A stretch of DNA of 64,000 nucleotides, from assembly GCF_029531655.1 (NCBI RefSeq), contig NZ_JANRMI010000004.1, positions 248,001 to 312,000 on the forward strand, in the 5' to 3' direction. Position numbers and translations under genes: made by a program. This DNA comes from Bdellovibrio svalbardensis. Its GTDB lineage: Bacteria; Bdellovibrionota; Bdellovibrionia; Bdellovibrionales; Bdellovibrionaceae. This document shows, piece after piece, positions 1 to 9,247 of the stretch. A model generated the notes under the pieces. The model did not search any database, had not been told where the DNA came from, and saw nothing but the letters and a program-made list of their open reading frames with translations. The stretch's first letter is position 1; the number at the start of each line of letters is the position of its first letter.

Positions 1-222
1 CACTTTCAAAGAGGGATGACCGCCCAAGGCAGTGATCTTTTCACCGATCAATGAAGCATGCATATAACCTTCATTAGCTTGCTCGTGGAACCATTTTACG
101 ATGGGAATACGATTAGGCCCCTTGATCATCAAAGCATAGTGAAGGTAGCGAACGACCCCGGAAATTTCCATCTCGATGATTTCATTCAAAGCGGTCACAA
201 TCTTTTTATTATCTTTAGACAT
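1..222 (-). CDS. Ferritin-like / bacterioferritin-family protein (C-terminal part cut by window edge)
   Basis: The first 74 residues are present. The ATG is the reverse complement of 220-222 and the frame stays open to base 1. Visible are helix-like segments with EMEISGVVRYLHYALM and EQANEGYMHASLIGEKI, the spacing of carboxylate and histidine ligands (E17/E19, E47/E51, H55) expected of the first two helices of a diiron ferritin-like bundle. Such proteins store iron or protect against peroxide in the cytoplasm. It is transcribed away from the pil cluster, whose terminator lies just downstream of pilR at about 316-347. The missing second half prevents a choice between bacterioferritin, Dps-like and other ferritin-like families. 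Confidence 0.6.
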   Translation of the reverse strand, partial: MSKDNKKIVTALNEIIEMEISGVVRYLHYALMIKGPNRIPIVKWFHEQANEGYMHASLIGEKITALGGHPSLKV

Positions 223-315
223 TCTTGACTCCCCATTTTCTGAATTCTATTTCAGTCACAATCTTATCTGGGGAAAATCGCACAGAGCAAATCAAAACAA
301 TTGAAGTCCAAGAAA

Positions 316-347
316 CAAAAAAGAGCAGGTTTCCCTGCTCTCTTTTT
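316..347 (-). terminator. Rho-independent terminator of the pil operon
   Basis: An 8-bp perfect stem (AGAGCAGG / CCTGCTCT) with a four-base loop is flanked by A-runs and T-runs on both sides, so it could work in either direction. It lies about 20 bases after the pilR stop and would end the pilB-pilR transcript. Confidence 0.8.
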
Positions 348-367
348 CAATCGTTAAGTTTTAGAGA

Positions 368-1774
368 CTATTCATCATCCAGTTCGTCATCGCCCACGAC
401 ACCTAGATTGTATTTTTCTATGCGATAACGCATAGATCGGAAGGAGATATGAAGTAGCTTCGCAGCTCTCTTCTTCACGCCCCCCGCAGAGTGAATGGCT
501 TTAACCAACAACTCTTTTTCGATTTGCCCCATCACCTTGTCCAAATCAACGCCATCATCACCGATCTCGATTTCATTGGATGATGCCATCTTGCGACCTG
601 AAGCCGTGTTAACCATTGGCGGCAATGACTCTGGTAAAATCGTCGCACCGCTCTCTAGAGCCACCGTGCGTTCAATCATATTTTCGAGCTCACGCACGTT
701 TCCTGGATAATCGTACTTTTTTAGAATTTCCATCGCTTCGGCACTGATCGCACCGATATTCTTATTCAAACGCTCATTATACTTTTTTAAGAAATGATTC
801 GCCAACAACGGAATATCTTCACGACGCTCACGAAGACCCGGGGTTTTAATATTGATAACATTCAAACGATAGAACAAATCTTGACGGAAAGTCCCCTTAG
901 CAACCATCTCTTCAAGATTTCTATTGGTAGCAGCTATGATACGCACATCGACTTTGTTGTCATCTGTGGCACCCACTCTGCGAATCACGCGTTCTTGAAT
1001 CGCACGAAGAAGTTTTACCTGAATCGACATCGGCAACTCGCCGACCTCATCCAGGAACAGAGTTCCCGTATCAGCCACTTCGAAAAGACCGGCTTTATCA
1101 GAAACTGCGCCCGTGAATGAACCTTTTTTATGACCGAACATTTCTGATTCCATCAAATTTTCTGGAATCGCTCCGCAGTTCACAGTGATAAACGGCTTGT
1201 CTTTCAAAGGACCGTTATAGTGAATCGCTTTTGCAACGACCTCTTTACCGGTACCTGACTCCCCCGTAATCAAAACATTCGTAGGAGTTTGCGATACACG
1301 TTTTACCATATCGTAAATAGCGTGCATTGCCGGCGAATTTCCAACCATGTTTTGGAAGGAGTATTCTTTGACCAATTCTTTTTTAAGAGATCTATTTTCT
1401 ACTTCGAGATTGCGTGAACGAAGAGCGTTGTGGATGTTCAGGCGAACTTCATCGATCTTGAACGGCTTCGTCAAATAGTCGTAAGCGCCCATCTTCATCG
1501 CCTCAACTGCAGTCTCCGTGGTACCGAAGGCTGTGATGAGCATGAAAACGATCTCTGGATAAGTCTCTTTAACGAACTTCAAAAGCTCAATACCTGTGAC
1601 ATGAGGCATTTGAAGATCTGAGATAATCATATCGAAAGTTTTTTTAGCAAGAAGGTCTTTCGCCTTTTGACCATCCTCGGCCAAAGTGACTTCATACCCT
1701 TCTTTCTTGAGCATAATTTCTAAAAACTCGCGTATTGATTCTTCGTCATCGACGACCAGAATTCTCGACTTCAT
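368..1774 (-). CDS. pilR: PilR-like sigma-54-dependent response regulator
   Basis: This 468-residue NtrC-family activator has three parts. The receiver carries acidic residues at D9/D10 and phospho-acceptor D53 in the ISDLQMP motif. The AAA+ domain carries Walker A GESGTGKE near residue 167, a sigma-54 contact loop reading GSFTGA (serine in place of the usual first alanine of GAFTGA) and the LFLDE Walker B. A Fis-type helix-turn-helix closes the protein. It lies directly after the membrane kinase gene pilS and in line with pilB and pilC. In the family, PilS-PilR controls pilin transcription from sigma-54 promoters; no pilA gene is in the window, so its target must lie elsewhere. Confidence 0.85.
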   Translation of the reverse strand: MKSRILVVDDEESIREFLEIMLKKEGYEVTLAEDGQKAKDLLAKKTFDMIISDLQMPHVTGIELLKFVKETYPEIVFMLITAFGTTETAVEAMKMGAYDYLTKPFKIDEVRLNIHNALRSRNLEVENRSLKKELVKEYSFQNMVGNSPAMHAIYDMVKRVSQTPTNVLITGESGTGKEVVAKAIHYNGPLKDKPFITVNCGAIPENLMESEMFGHKKGSFTGAVSDKAGLFEVADTGTLFLDEVGELPMSIQVKLLRAIQERVIRRVGATDDNKVDVRIIAATNRNLEEMVAKGTFRQDLFYRLNVINIKTPGLRERREDIPLLANHFLKKYNERLNKNIGAISAEAMEILKKYDYPGNVRELENMIERTVALESGATILPESLPPMVNTASGRKMASSNEIEIGDDGVDLDKVMGQIEKELLVKAIHSAGGVKKRAAKLLHISFRSMRYRIEKYNLGVVGDDELDDE

Positions 1775-1812
1775 GTATCCGCTCCCACGTCCTGTGTATA
1801 GACGTTATTCTC

Positions 1813-3393
1813 TCAGTTAGCTTTTGGAAAAGTCAAAATAAACTCAGTACCTACACCCTGTTCACTCTCAACAAAGACCTGCGCTCCGTGACCTTCTAAA
1901 ATCTTATGAGTCACAGCTAGACCAAGGCCCGTACCTTTGGGTTTCGTTGTATGAAAAGGTTCAAACATTTTCTTCCTTGTGGCTTCGCTCATTCCACTGC
2001 CGGTATCGCGAATTCGCACTTTCAAGTTCTTGTCTTCAACCGAAGCACTGACCGTTAATTGTGGCTTCTTTGCTTCATTCATGGCTTGATACGAGTTCAA
2101 AACAATATTCAAGAAGACTTGCTTCAACTTATCACGACGACCCAAGATGACTAAATTAGAATCAAACTCGCGAATCTGCTCAATGTCAGCGCGCAACTTT
2201 GCATCAGTCTTAATCGCATCAAGAACTTCATTCAATAGCGGCGCCAAGTCCACAGGATCCGTCGGCGGAACCTCAGGGCGAGAATAATCCAAGAATTCTG
2301 TGATCAAGTTATTCAGACGATCAATCTCGCGCAAAATAATCTTCATCAATTTACGATCATCATCATTGTTCACAGTTTGAGTGAGCATTTCAATGCTGCC
2401 GCTAATGCCCGCAAGAGGATTGCGAATCTCATGGGCAATCCCCGCAGCCAAACCACCCACAGCGGCAAGTTTTTCATTCTGACGAGCGGCAAATTCAAGC
2501 TGACGCACTTTCGTCAAATCATCGAACAAAGCTATCGAAAGATGGGCTTGCAATTCAGGACTGTAGACTTTGGAGATCGTCATACCCAGAATTTTTGCAG
2601 CCTGCTGCGGATCCAAACTATAGCGAACATCACCTTTGTACAAAGTTTGCTCGGCCATTTGAATATCTGGAAAAATCTCCGACCAGTTGACTTGAGTCAG
2701 ATTGCTTTTCTCCAAGATCGCCTCTGCAGAAGCATTGGCCTGGACAATTTCGCCACTGTCCGTAAATGACATCATGCCTGACGGGATATTATTCACCAAA
2801 ACCTGATTCAGCTCTTGAGCGGAACGCAGACTGAGACCGGTCTTTTTAAGCTCTTTGCCGACTGTCTGCAATTGTTCACTGAGGTATCCCGAAAGCCCCG
2901 CGACCGAGAAGAATGCAATATTATTCAGAACCAACAGAAAGAAGAAATTTAAAGCCTTCATCTCTGGAGAGAACAATGCCGCCAGAGTGAAGAAGATGCT
3001 TGTGAACAGAGCCAGAGTCAAAGCCCCGACACCACGACAAGCAATACCCGCCAGAAGAATGTTTACCAGATGCAAAAACAGAAACAACGACTGATTCACA
3101 CCAAAATAGAAAATCAAAAGAGATATAAAGAAGGCATCGAGAACAAAACCCAGGAAAAGCACTCGGGGCTTTTCAATGGTCTGCTCCCAGCTCGCAAGCC
3201 AATAGATATGCAATCCCAGGGCAACAGTCAGGATTCCATAAAATGGACCCAACACTCCCCAGTTAACAAAGCTCCCCTGCACCAGCGCAGAAATGACACT
3301 GACCCCGAGGATCAGAATGAAAAGGCTGACTCTGACAAATTCAACTGTCAGCCCTTTATTTTTGCTGTTCTGAAGTGCAAAGCTAAGACGCAT
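1813..3393 (-). CDS. pilS: PilS-like membrane sensor histidine kinase
   Basis: The open frame extends to 3474, but I place the start at 3393 (MRLSFALQNSK): that ATG falls one base after the pilC stop, whereas the longer form would overlap pilC by 80 bases. The 526-residue product has an N-terminal array of about six membrane helices, a PAS-like region (LVNNIPSGMMSFTDSGEIVQ), an H-box AGIAHEIRNPL with the phospho-acceptor His near residue 321, an N-box (NIVLNSYQAM), and G1 and F boxes (DTGSGM, FEPFHTTKPKGTGLGL). This is the PilS/NtrB-type layout. The partner is the regulator encoded immediately downstream. In the PilS family the sensed signal is the level of pilin in the inner membrane. Confidence 0.85.
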   Translation of the reverse strand: MRLSFALQNSKNKGLTVEFVRVSLFILILGVSVISALVQGSFVNWGVLGPFYGILTVALGLHIYWLASWEQTIEKPRVLFLGFVLDAFFISLLIFYFGVNQSLFLFLHLVNILLAGIACRGVGALTLALFTSIFFTLAALFSPEMKALNFFFLLVLNNIAFFSVAGLSGYLSEQLQTVGKELKKTGLSLRSAQELNQVLVNNIPSGMMSFTDSGEIVQANASAEAILEKSNLTQVNWSEIFPDIQMAEQTLYKGDVRYSLDPQQAAKILGMTISKVYSPELQAHLSIALFDDLTKVRQLEFAARQNEKLAAVGGLAAGIAHEIRNPLAGISGSIEMLTQTVNNDDDRKLMKIILREIDRLNNLITEFLDYSRPEVPPTDPVDLAPLLNEVLDAIKTDAKLRADIEQIREFDSNLVILGRRDKLKQVFLNIVLNSYQAMNEAKKPQLTVSASVEDKNLKVRIRDTGSGMSEATRKKMFEPFHTTKPKGTGLGLAVTHKILEGHGAQVFVESEQGVGTEFILTFPKAN

Positions 3394-3394
3394 G

Positions 3395-4606
3395 TTACTG
3401 GATTGTTCCTGCCATGTTGAAGATTGGAAGATACATCGCCACCACGAGAACTGCGATAATACCACCGAGAACAACCATCAAGAGAGGCTCCAATAAAGAA
3501 GTCATCGCCTTGACTGCTGTTTCCACTTCGTCCTCATAAAAGTCAGCAATTTTACCAAGCATGATATCCAATGTACCGGACTGCTCACCGATAGAGATCA
3601 TTTGCACGACCATCTCAGGGAAGGCTTTTTCACGCCCCAATGGAGCCGCGAAAGAACGCCCTGAAGTCACAGACTCTTTACAACGAAGCAAAGCCTGCTC
3701 AATGACGATATTCCCTGATGTCTTTGCGGCAATATCGATCGCTTCAATAAGGCCCACGCCTGAAGACAACAACGTGCCCAAAGTGCGCGTCAAACGGGCA
3801 ATCGCAGATTTCTGAATAACTTCCCCAAAAACTGGCGCTTTGAAAAGAATGCGATCGAAGGTGTCTCGTCCCTCATCGGTCTTCACGTATTGCATAATCG
3901 CCATAGGTGCACCAATGATGACTCCCAAATAAACATACCAATGGGCCGTCAGTGAATGTGAAAGATCGACAACCAGTTGGGTTAACATCGGAGGCTTCTG
4001 ACCTGAAGAGGCGAAGAACTCCATAAATTTAGGAATAATGAAAATCAAAATACCGGCAATTACGAAAATTGCCACAATGATGATAACGATCGGATAAACC
4101 AACGCTCCTTTAACTTGCCCCTTGAGCTTCTCTGATTTCTCCATATAAACCGCAAGACGCTGAAGGATCCCATCCAGGATACCGGCTTCCTCACCTGCTT
4201 GAATCATATTGCAATAAAGCTTATCAAAGACCCCTGGAACTTGCGCCATGGAGTCAGCCAAACGGCGACCACCTTCAATAGAGGTCTTCACCTGCGCCGA
4301 GGCTTCCTTCAACAAACCAGGACGCAAACCTTCAGACAAAATCTTCAGGGAATCCACAACCGGGATACCGGCATTGATCAAAGTCGCAAACTGACGGGTG
4401 AAAATTTGCAGGTCTTTACCCTTTACGCTGGGCGCGAAAAGTGAAGTGGACTTACCCACTCCAGGACGAGCTCCCAAACCAACACGAACAGGCAACAATT
4501 GCTGGGCACGCAAGCGAATGATCGCCTCTTGCTGAGAGTTCGCTTCGATCTCCCCTTGCACCATTTGTCCGCTGGCATTTTTCGCTTGGTATTGGAACTT
4601 CGCCAT
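3395..4606 (-). CDS. pilC: Type IV pilus inner-membrane platform protein PilC
   Basis: The 403 residues contain two type II secretion F domains (about residues 70-190 and 275-395). Long hydrophobic helices follow each (LVYPIVIIIVAIFVIAGIL and, at the C terminus, MVVLGGIIAVLVVAMYLPIF). The N terminus MAKFQYQAKNASGQ is typical. PilC sits in the inner membrane, binds the PilB/PilT ATPases and turns their motion into pilus assembly or removal. It starts one base after the stop of the pilT-like gene and is followed at one base by pilS, so pilB to pilR look like one transcript. Confidence 0.93.
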   Translation of the reverse strand: MAKFQYQAKNASGQMVQGEIEANSQQEAIIRLRAQQLLPVRVGLGARPGVGKSTSLFAPSVKGKDLQIFTRQFATLINAGIPVVDSLKILSEGLRPGLLKEASAQVKTSIEGGRRLADSMAQVPGVFDKLYCNMIQAGEEAGILDGILQRLAVYMEKSEKLKGQVKGALVYPIVIIIVAIFVIAGILIFIIPKFMEFFASSGQKPPMLTQLVVDLSHSLTAHWYVYLGVIIGAPMAIMQYVKTDEGRDTFDRILFKAPVFGEVIQKSAIARLTRTLGTLLSSGVGLIEAIDIAAKTSGNIVIEQALLRCKESVTSGRSFAAPLGREKAFPEMVVQMISIGEQSGTLDIMLGKIADFYEDEVETAVKAMTSLLEPLLMVVLGGIIAVLVVAMYLPIFNMAGTIQ

Positions 4607-4607
4607 C

Positions 4608-5651
4608 TTAGATGCCTACCTTTTTTAACAGGAGATCCAAGTTGTCTGGGTCACGCGAAGTTTCGAAGGCAGTCTTAAGATCCACTCTGCGACGAATCAA
4701 ATGCTGCAAGAGTGATTGATTCAAGGTCAGCAAACCTGAATTTTCCGGCGCTGCCAACATCAAGGACTCAATGCTTTTCAAGTTTTCAGTTTCAATGAGT
4801 TCTCTGATCTGAGGTTTAACCAAAAGAACTTCATGTGCAAAGATGCGCTCATTGTTCAGACCAGGCATTGAATACTGAGCAAAAGCCAAAGAAAGAACTT
4901 CCGCCAAGCGAGGCGCACCATGTTCAGCATATCTTTCAGACAAAGCGCCCAGACTACGACGAAGAGCATTTGGCAACGAAGGAGCCTTCATCGAATAGAT
5001 GACAAAAACGCCTCTTTCCGCCAATGCCAATGCTTCAAGAAAGGTTTCCTCATCGGAATACCCATCGAACACCACCATATCGGCGCCGCTTAGTAAGTTA
5101 TCTCTTTCCTCTTTGCGGGCGAAAGCTCCTGAGTGATACAGGAAGCTGGCCTTGGCTTCGCGAATTTGAGGAAAGGCTTTCGGAGAAAAAACCACACCGA
5201 GGAACGACTTTTCCTCGCCCATTTTATTAAGAATTTTATAAAGTGATGTCACTTGCCCTGCTTCACCAGGACCGGACAACAAGACCAATCCCTTCATGCG
5301 CAGACAGGTTTCCATCACGCTGGCTGGGACTTGAATGTCTTGGCGAGCGCCGTCCACATCCAAATCCAAAACCGCCTTCATCGTGCTATCTTGTTGAAAG
5401 AACGAAAAACCAATTCGAAGATTTTCAAAAGAGGACTCCCCCTGCACAACGCCTGTTGTTTCAAGAACAGCCTTTTGATGAGAATCCAAGAAACTTTGCT
5501 GAAGAAGATTCCATTCTGTCATCAGACCCGGAGCCGGTCTCAAACTCTCCCACCCCGTCGCGGCACGAGCGCGGGGCTCGCTTCCGACGATGAAAAGAAA
5601 TTCTTGAGCTCTTTTGGCTTTCGCCTGCAATAGAAGTTCGGTCAAACTCAT
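4608..5651 (-). CDS. pilT: PilT-like protein with degenerate ATPase motifs
   Basis: The 347-residue length and position between pilB and pilC are those of the retraction ATPase PilT, and the C-terminal pattern (ALRRSLGALSERYAEHGAPRLAEVLSLAFAQ, split here only by its own length) follows PilT. The catalytic motifs are gone. The Walker A position at 127-136 reads GPGEAGQVTS, without lysine, where PilT has GPTGSGKSTT. The Walker B/Asp-box region at 190-201 reads DMVVFDGYSDEE instead of the GEMRD type. The HTN histidine motif is replaced by VIYSMKAPS. The frame is intact and translationally coupled to pilB (shared base at 5651), so it is a maintained gene and not debris. I infer a structural or regulatory partner of PilB/PilC without ATP hydrolysis; retraction would then need another PilT. 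Confidence 0.75.
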   Translation of the reverse strand: MSLTELLLQAKAKRAQEFLFIVGSEPRARAATGWESLRPAPGLMTEWNLLQQSFLDSHQKAVLETTGVVQGESSFENLRIGFSFFQQDSTMKAVLDLDVDGARQDIQVPASVMETCLRMKGLVLLSGPGEAGQVTSLYKILNKMGEEKSFLGVVFSPKAFPQIREAKASFLYHSGAFARKEERDNLLSGADMVVFDGYSDEETFLEALALAERGVFVIYSMKAPSLPNALRRSLGALSERYAEHGAPRLAEVLSLAFAQYSMPGLNNERIFAHEVLLVKPQIRELIETENLKSIESLMLAAPENSGLLTLNQSLLQHLIRRRVDLKTAFETSRDPDNLDLLLKKVGI

Positions 5652-7354
5652 TAGATGTCCTTCACTGATGCATTTAAGACTTCTTCAATTGTTGTAATGC
5701 CACGTTTTAATTTTAACAAAGCACTACGACGCAAAGTTCTCATCCCTTGCTCGCGCGCCAGATAACGAAGCTGACCTGTCGAGGCCCCTTTAAGGATCGC
5801 TTCTTTCATCTTTTCTGACATGCTCATCAATTCGTAAATTGCCGCACGTCCTTTAATTCCTGTACCGGCACAGTTCGCGCAACCCTTGCCTTTGGCAAGC
5901 TTGTACTCACCGACGTCATTGGGCGCGACACCCAAATTTATTAAAGTCTGTGCGGGCACCTCAAAAGGAGCTTTACAAGACTCACAAATACGTCCCACAA
6001 GACGTTGAGCGACGATTAAATTGACCGTGGAAGTGATGATATAAGGAGCGACACCCATCTCAGTAAGACGAATCACCGTCCCTGGAGCATCATTGGTATG
6101 CAGAGTACTTACAACCAAGTGACCCGTCGAGGCCGCTTTAAACGCAATCTCTGCCGTCTCCAAGTCACGAATCTCCCCCACCATAACAATGTCGGGGTCT
6201 TGACGAAGGAACGATTTCAATGCGCTCGAGAAAGTCAGATCAATATCAGGATTCATCTGCACCTGATTGATACCTTCCAAGTTGAACTCTACAGGATCTT
6301 CCGCCGTCGATATATTCACGTCGGTTTGATTCAACTCCTGCAAGGCTGAATAAATTGTCGTAGTTTTACCGGAGCCCGTAGGACCCGTAATCAAGACCAT
6401 CCCTTGTGGAAGATGAATACAGCTTTTGAAGATCTTTAGATCATCTTCTTCAAATCCCAGTTTGGTCATATCCAACTGAAGATTTGATTTATCCAACAAA
6501 CGAAGAACAACTTTTTCACCCCAAATAGTTGGAAGGACACTCACACGGAAGTCCATCTCTTTACCTTTGGTGGTTCGAACCTTCAAACGACCATCTTGAG
6601 GACGGCGTTTTTCTGCGATATCCAGCTTGGACATGATCTTAATACGCGAAGCAATTGCCGCAGCGGCGCCCTGAGGAGGTGCGGTCGCTTCGACCATGTT
6701 TCCATCGATGCGGAAGCGCACGCGATATCTTTTTTCATAGGGCTCAAAATGAATATCAGAAACTCTTTTTCGGATGGCATCCGATAAGATGGAGTTCACA
6801 AACTTAACAATGGGGGCATCATCACTGGCGCCCTCTTGGTCAATAATTTCCGCAGTCGGACCCGCGCCCGCGAACTCATCGTCAAAGCTCTCTGAATTCA
6901 TTGAATTCAAAGACTTAGTGCTGATACTGCCACCGTAATATTTTTCGATAGCAGAGACGATAGCGCTTTCCGTTCCAACCACCGCTTGAATGCGGCATCG
7001 AGCGATGAAACGCAAATCTTCCTTCACCATTATATTAGATGGATCCGCGAAGGCCACGACCAAGGTGCTTCCCGCACGTTGCAGCGGAATCAGTGTGTGT
7101 TTTTCACACAAGTCACGTGGCACCATCGCAATAACAGAGGGTTCGATTTCGAAAGTATTTACTTCGACACCAGGAACCGCATAGTTCTTTTCAAGTGCGC
7201 GAAGGATTTGATTCTCTTTAAGAAATCCCAGTTGAATGATGGCAGTTGTCAGTCTGTGTCCAGATTTTTTTTGCTCTTCAACAGCCAATGCAAATTGGTC
7301 CGCTTTCAGCAGACCATGCTTAACTAAGATTTCACCAACTTTGAGTGAAGACAT
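5651..7354 (-). CDS. pilB: Type IV pilus extension ATPase PilB
   Basis: The 567-residue GspE/PilB ATPase has an N-terminal MshEN domain (MSSLKVGEILVKHGLL..., the domain that binds c-di-GMP in some relatives). The C-terminal motor domain carries Walker A GPTGSGKTTT near residue 325, the Asp box (STAEDPVE), Walker B (VGEIRDLETAE), the His box (STLHTNDA) and a four-cysteine zinc site (CESC...CANC). It powers pilus polymerisation on the cytoplasmic face of PilC. It is the first gene of the pil block; its stop overlaps the start of the degenerate pilT-like gene. Confidence 0.95.
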   Translation of the reverse strand: MSSLKVGEILVKHGLLKADQFALAVEEQKKSGHRLTTAIIQLGFLKENQILRALEKNYAVPGVEVNTFEIEPSVIAMVPRDLCEKHTLIPLQRAGSTLVVAFADPSNIMVKEDLRFIARCRIQAVVGTESAIVSAIEKYYGGSISTKSLNSMNSESFDDEFAGAGPTAEIIDQEGASDDAPIVKFVNSILSDAIRKRVSDIHFEPYEKRYRVRFRIDGNMVEATAPPQGAAAAIASRIKIMSKLDIAEKRRPQDGRLKVRTTKGKEMDFRVSVLPTIWGEKVVLRLLDKSNLQLDMTKLGFEEDDLKIFKSCIHLPQGMVLITGPTGSGKTTTIYSALQELNQTDVNISTAEDPVEFNLEGINQVQMNPDIDLTFSSALKSFLRQDPDIVMVGEIRDLETAEIAFKAASTGHLVVSTLHTNDAPGTVIRLTEMGVAPYIITSTVNLIVAQRLVGRICESCKAPFEVPAQTLINLGVAPNDVGEYKLAKGKGCANCAGTGIKGRAAIYELMSMSEKMKEAILKGASTGQLRYLAREQGMRTLRRSALLKLKRGITTIEEVLNASVKDI

Positions 7355-7418
7355 TGTGGCTCCCCTTTATTACCTTAATATAGGGTGCCGTTTTTTGTAA
7401 CTAGACGGAGGATGAGTT

Positions 7419-8249
7419 TTAAGGAGAGATTTGCTTCAAAAAGCTTTTCCAGCTTTCGCGAAGATCCTCGACTTTCAACGAGGCACCAAGCTGCAACTTC
7501 TCTAACCACAAATGCGTTAGCGAAGCCGCCACCAAATGAGGATGCAAAACTCGCAACTCAGCACGCTCCGCCTCCTCAAGAAGTGGGTTGTGATAAGGCA
7601 TCAAATTAAGATCCATAACATAGCCATCTCGTTTCAAAAAATTGAAATAAGACAAGTCACTCAGAAGAGATTTATTCTGAGAGACATCCAGCGTGTTCAC
7701 AATGATCGATCCACTCACCGATTGAATCGTCAATTCGTCGGCAAGCAGTTCATGAAATTTAATACCCAAGTGATTCCGTCGCAGAACTTCCATTTGCTCA
7801 GCCAGGCGGGACTTGTCCTCACCCACAACATAAATTTCTGAAAATCCTATTTGCGCAAACACGGAAGCAACCACTCGTGCACGCTCCGTATCACCAACAA
7901 CAAAAGCCGGGACCCGAATATCCAGATCCCGCGCACAATCCACCAGGACTTTACGAAGAGCTTCGTAAAAATAAAGCCGTGGATACCATTTGCCGTCCTC
8001 TTTCACAAAACAATCCATCGAACGCACTGTGCGCACCAAGGTCGGTTGTATATGCAACTGAGGCAAAATCATCGCTGACAGTTCAAAATCCACTTTCGCC
8101 ATCTCTGCGGTTTCCAAAATCTCTGCAGAGTACTCAGTATGATTCTCAAACTGCAGGTCCCAACCCTGCTCCTTTGCAAGGAATTCCAAATGACGACAAA
8201 ATAGTCCCGGGCCAGCCGGATTGAACTCAAGAATTTTTCGCGCGCTCAT
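7419..8249 (-). CDS. Shikimate-dehydrogenase-like Rossmann protein, function unknown
   Basis: The frame is open to 8306, but I start at the ATG at 8249 (MSARKILEFNPAG), which overlaps the ribF stop by 23 bases rather than 80. The 276-residue product resembles the two-domain AroE fold. There is a middle nucleotide-binding region (VVGDTERARVVASVFAQIGF), where AroE has GAGGAARA, and a C-terminal INTL...YVMDLNLMPYHNPLLEEA segment like the INTTP...YDxxYNPxxTPLL strand of AroE. The substrate-binding N-terminal half is not recognisably AroE-like and I do not see the catalytic Lys/Asp pair, so the substrate is open. It is probably co-transcribed with ribF. Confidence 0.5.
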   Translation of the reverse strand: MSARKILEFNPAGPGLFCRHLEFLAKEQGWDLQFENHTEYSAEILETAEMAKVDFELSAMILPQLHIQPTLVRTVRSMDCFVKEDGKWYPRLYFYEALRKVLVDCARDLDIRVPAFVVGDTERARVVASVFAQIGFSEIYVVGEDKSRLAEQMEVLRRNHLGIKFHELLADELTIQSVSGSIIVNTLDVSQNKSLLSDLSYFNFLKRDGYVMDLNLMPYHNPLLEEAERAELRVLHPHLVAASLTHLWLEKLQLGASLKVEDLRESWKSFLKQISP

Positions 8250-9174
8250 TAAAGTACCTACGGGCTGCTTGCATGTCGTTTTGGATCTGTGCTTTAAGCT
8301 GTTCAATGCCGTTGAATTTCATCTCATCCCGCAAGAAATGCAGAAGGAACACCTCGATTTCAACGCCGTAGAGATGAGCATCGAAATCAAACAGATGAGT
8401 TTCAATTTTGATGGGACTTTTTTTATCTTCATGAAATGTCGGATTGATACCGATATTCGTGATCGATGGATGCATGTGACCACCGAACTTCGTCAATGTG
8501 AAATACACTCCTTGGCGAGGCACAAACTCCACATCCGGATGCAGATTTGCTGTCGGTACACCAATGGTACGACCTCTTTGGAAGCCCTTTTCAACATGCC
8601 CCCGCAAATAGTAAGTGCGCCCCAACAATTCATTGGCTTTTTCGATATTACCGGCCTTCAAGGCATCACGAATCTTAGTAGAAGAGACCACTAAATTCGC
8701 CTGCTGAAATGGCGGAATGATAATAAGACGAATGCCATTTTCAGCGCAGAACTTCTCCAAGAAAGGAATATTCCCGGCGCGATCCACGCCGAACGAAAAA
8801 TCATGCCCGACGACCAAGGTCTTTGGATGCAAATTTTTAACGATATAATTCTCAAGAAATTCCTGAGGCGTGATTTGCGAAAAGTCCTTCGTAAACTCTT
8901 CGATAATGACGGCATCAATGCCTTTGGCGGCGAACTGCTCTTGCTGATCACGAAGGTCGAAAAGCCTCTCCGTGGCCCTTTCAGGATGCAAAACTTTCAC
9001 AGGGTGAGGGTGAAAAGTATAGACTACAGAGGGAACCCCAAAATACTGGGCCTCTCGAGTCACGTTCTCGACGAGCTGTTGATGCCCTAAGTGGACCCCA
9101 TCAAAATTGCCTATTGTGACCACCGAGGCCGCCAGAGGTGTCTTAAGCTGTTTCACGCCTTGATAAACTTGCAT
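8227..9174 (-). CDS. ribF: Bifunctional riboflavin kinase / FAD synthetase
   Basis: The start is the ATG at 9174 (MQVYQGVKQL) with GGGT just upstream; a longer frame to 9288 would run into the divergent kinase gene. The 315-residue product begins with the nucleotidyltransferase domain (VVTIGNFDGVHLGHQQL, the HxGH-type signature; VVGHDFSFGVDRAGN; STKIRDALKAGNI). It ends with the flavokinase domain (GFQRGRTIGVPTANL, TNIGINPTF, FDFDAHLYG). The enzyme converts riboflavin to FMN and then FAD in the cytoplasm. Confidence 0.95.
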   Translation of the reverse strand: MQVYQGVKQLKTPLAASVVTIGNFDGVHLGHQQLVENVTREAQYFGVPSVVYTFHPHPVKVLHPERATERLFDLRDQQEQFAAKGIDAVIIEEFTKDFSQITPQEFLENYIVKNLHPKTLVVGHDFSFGVDRAGNIPFLEKFCAENGIRLIIIPPFQQANLVVSSTKIRDALKAGNIEKANELLGRTYYLRGHVEKGFQRGRTIGVPTANLHPDVEFVPRQGVYFTLTKFGGHMHPSITNIGINPTFHEDKKSPIKIETHLFDFDAHLYGVEIEVFLLHFLRDEMKFNGIEQLKAQIQNDMQAARRYFNERAKNS

Positions 9175-9247
9175 ACCCTCAAATATACCCCCAAAGACCC
9201 ACCCTCGGTAAGTACTTTTAATTGTTGATATTTCTAATATTTTTGCT

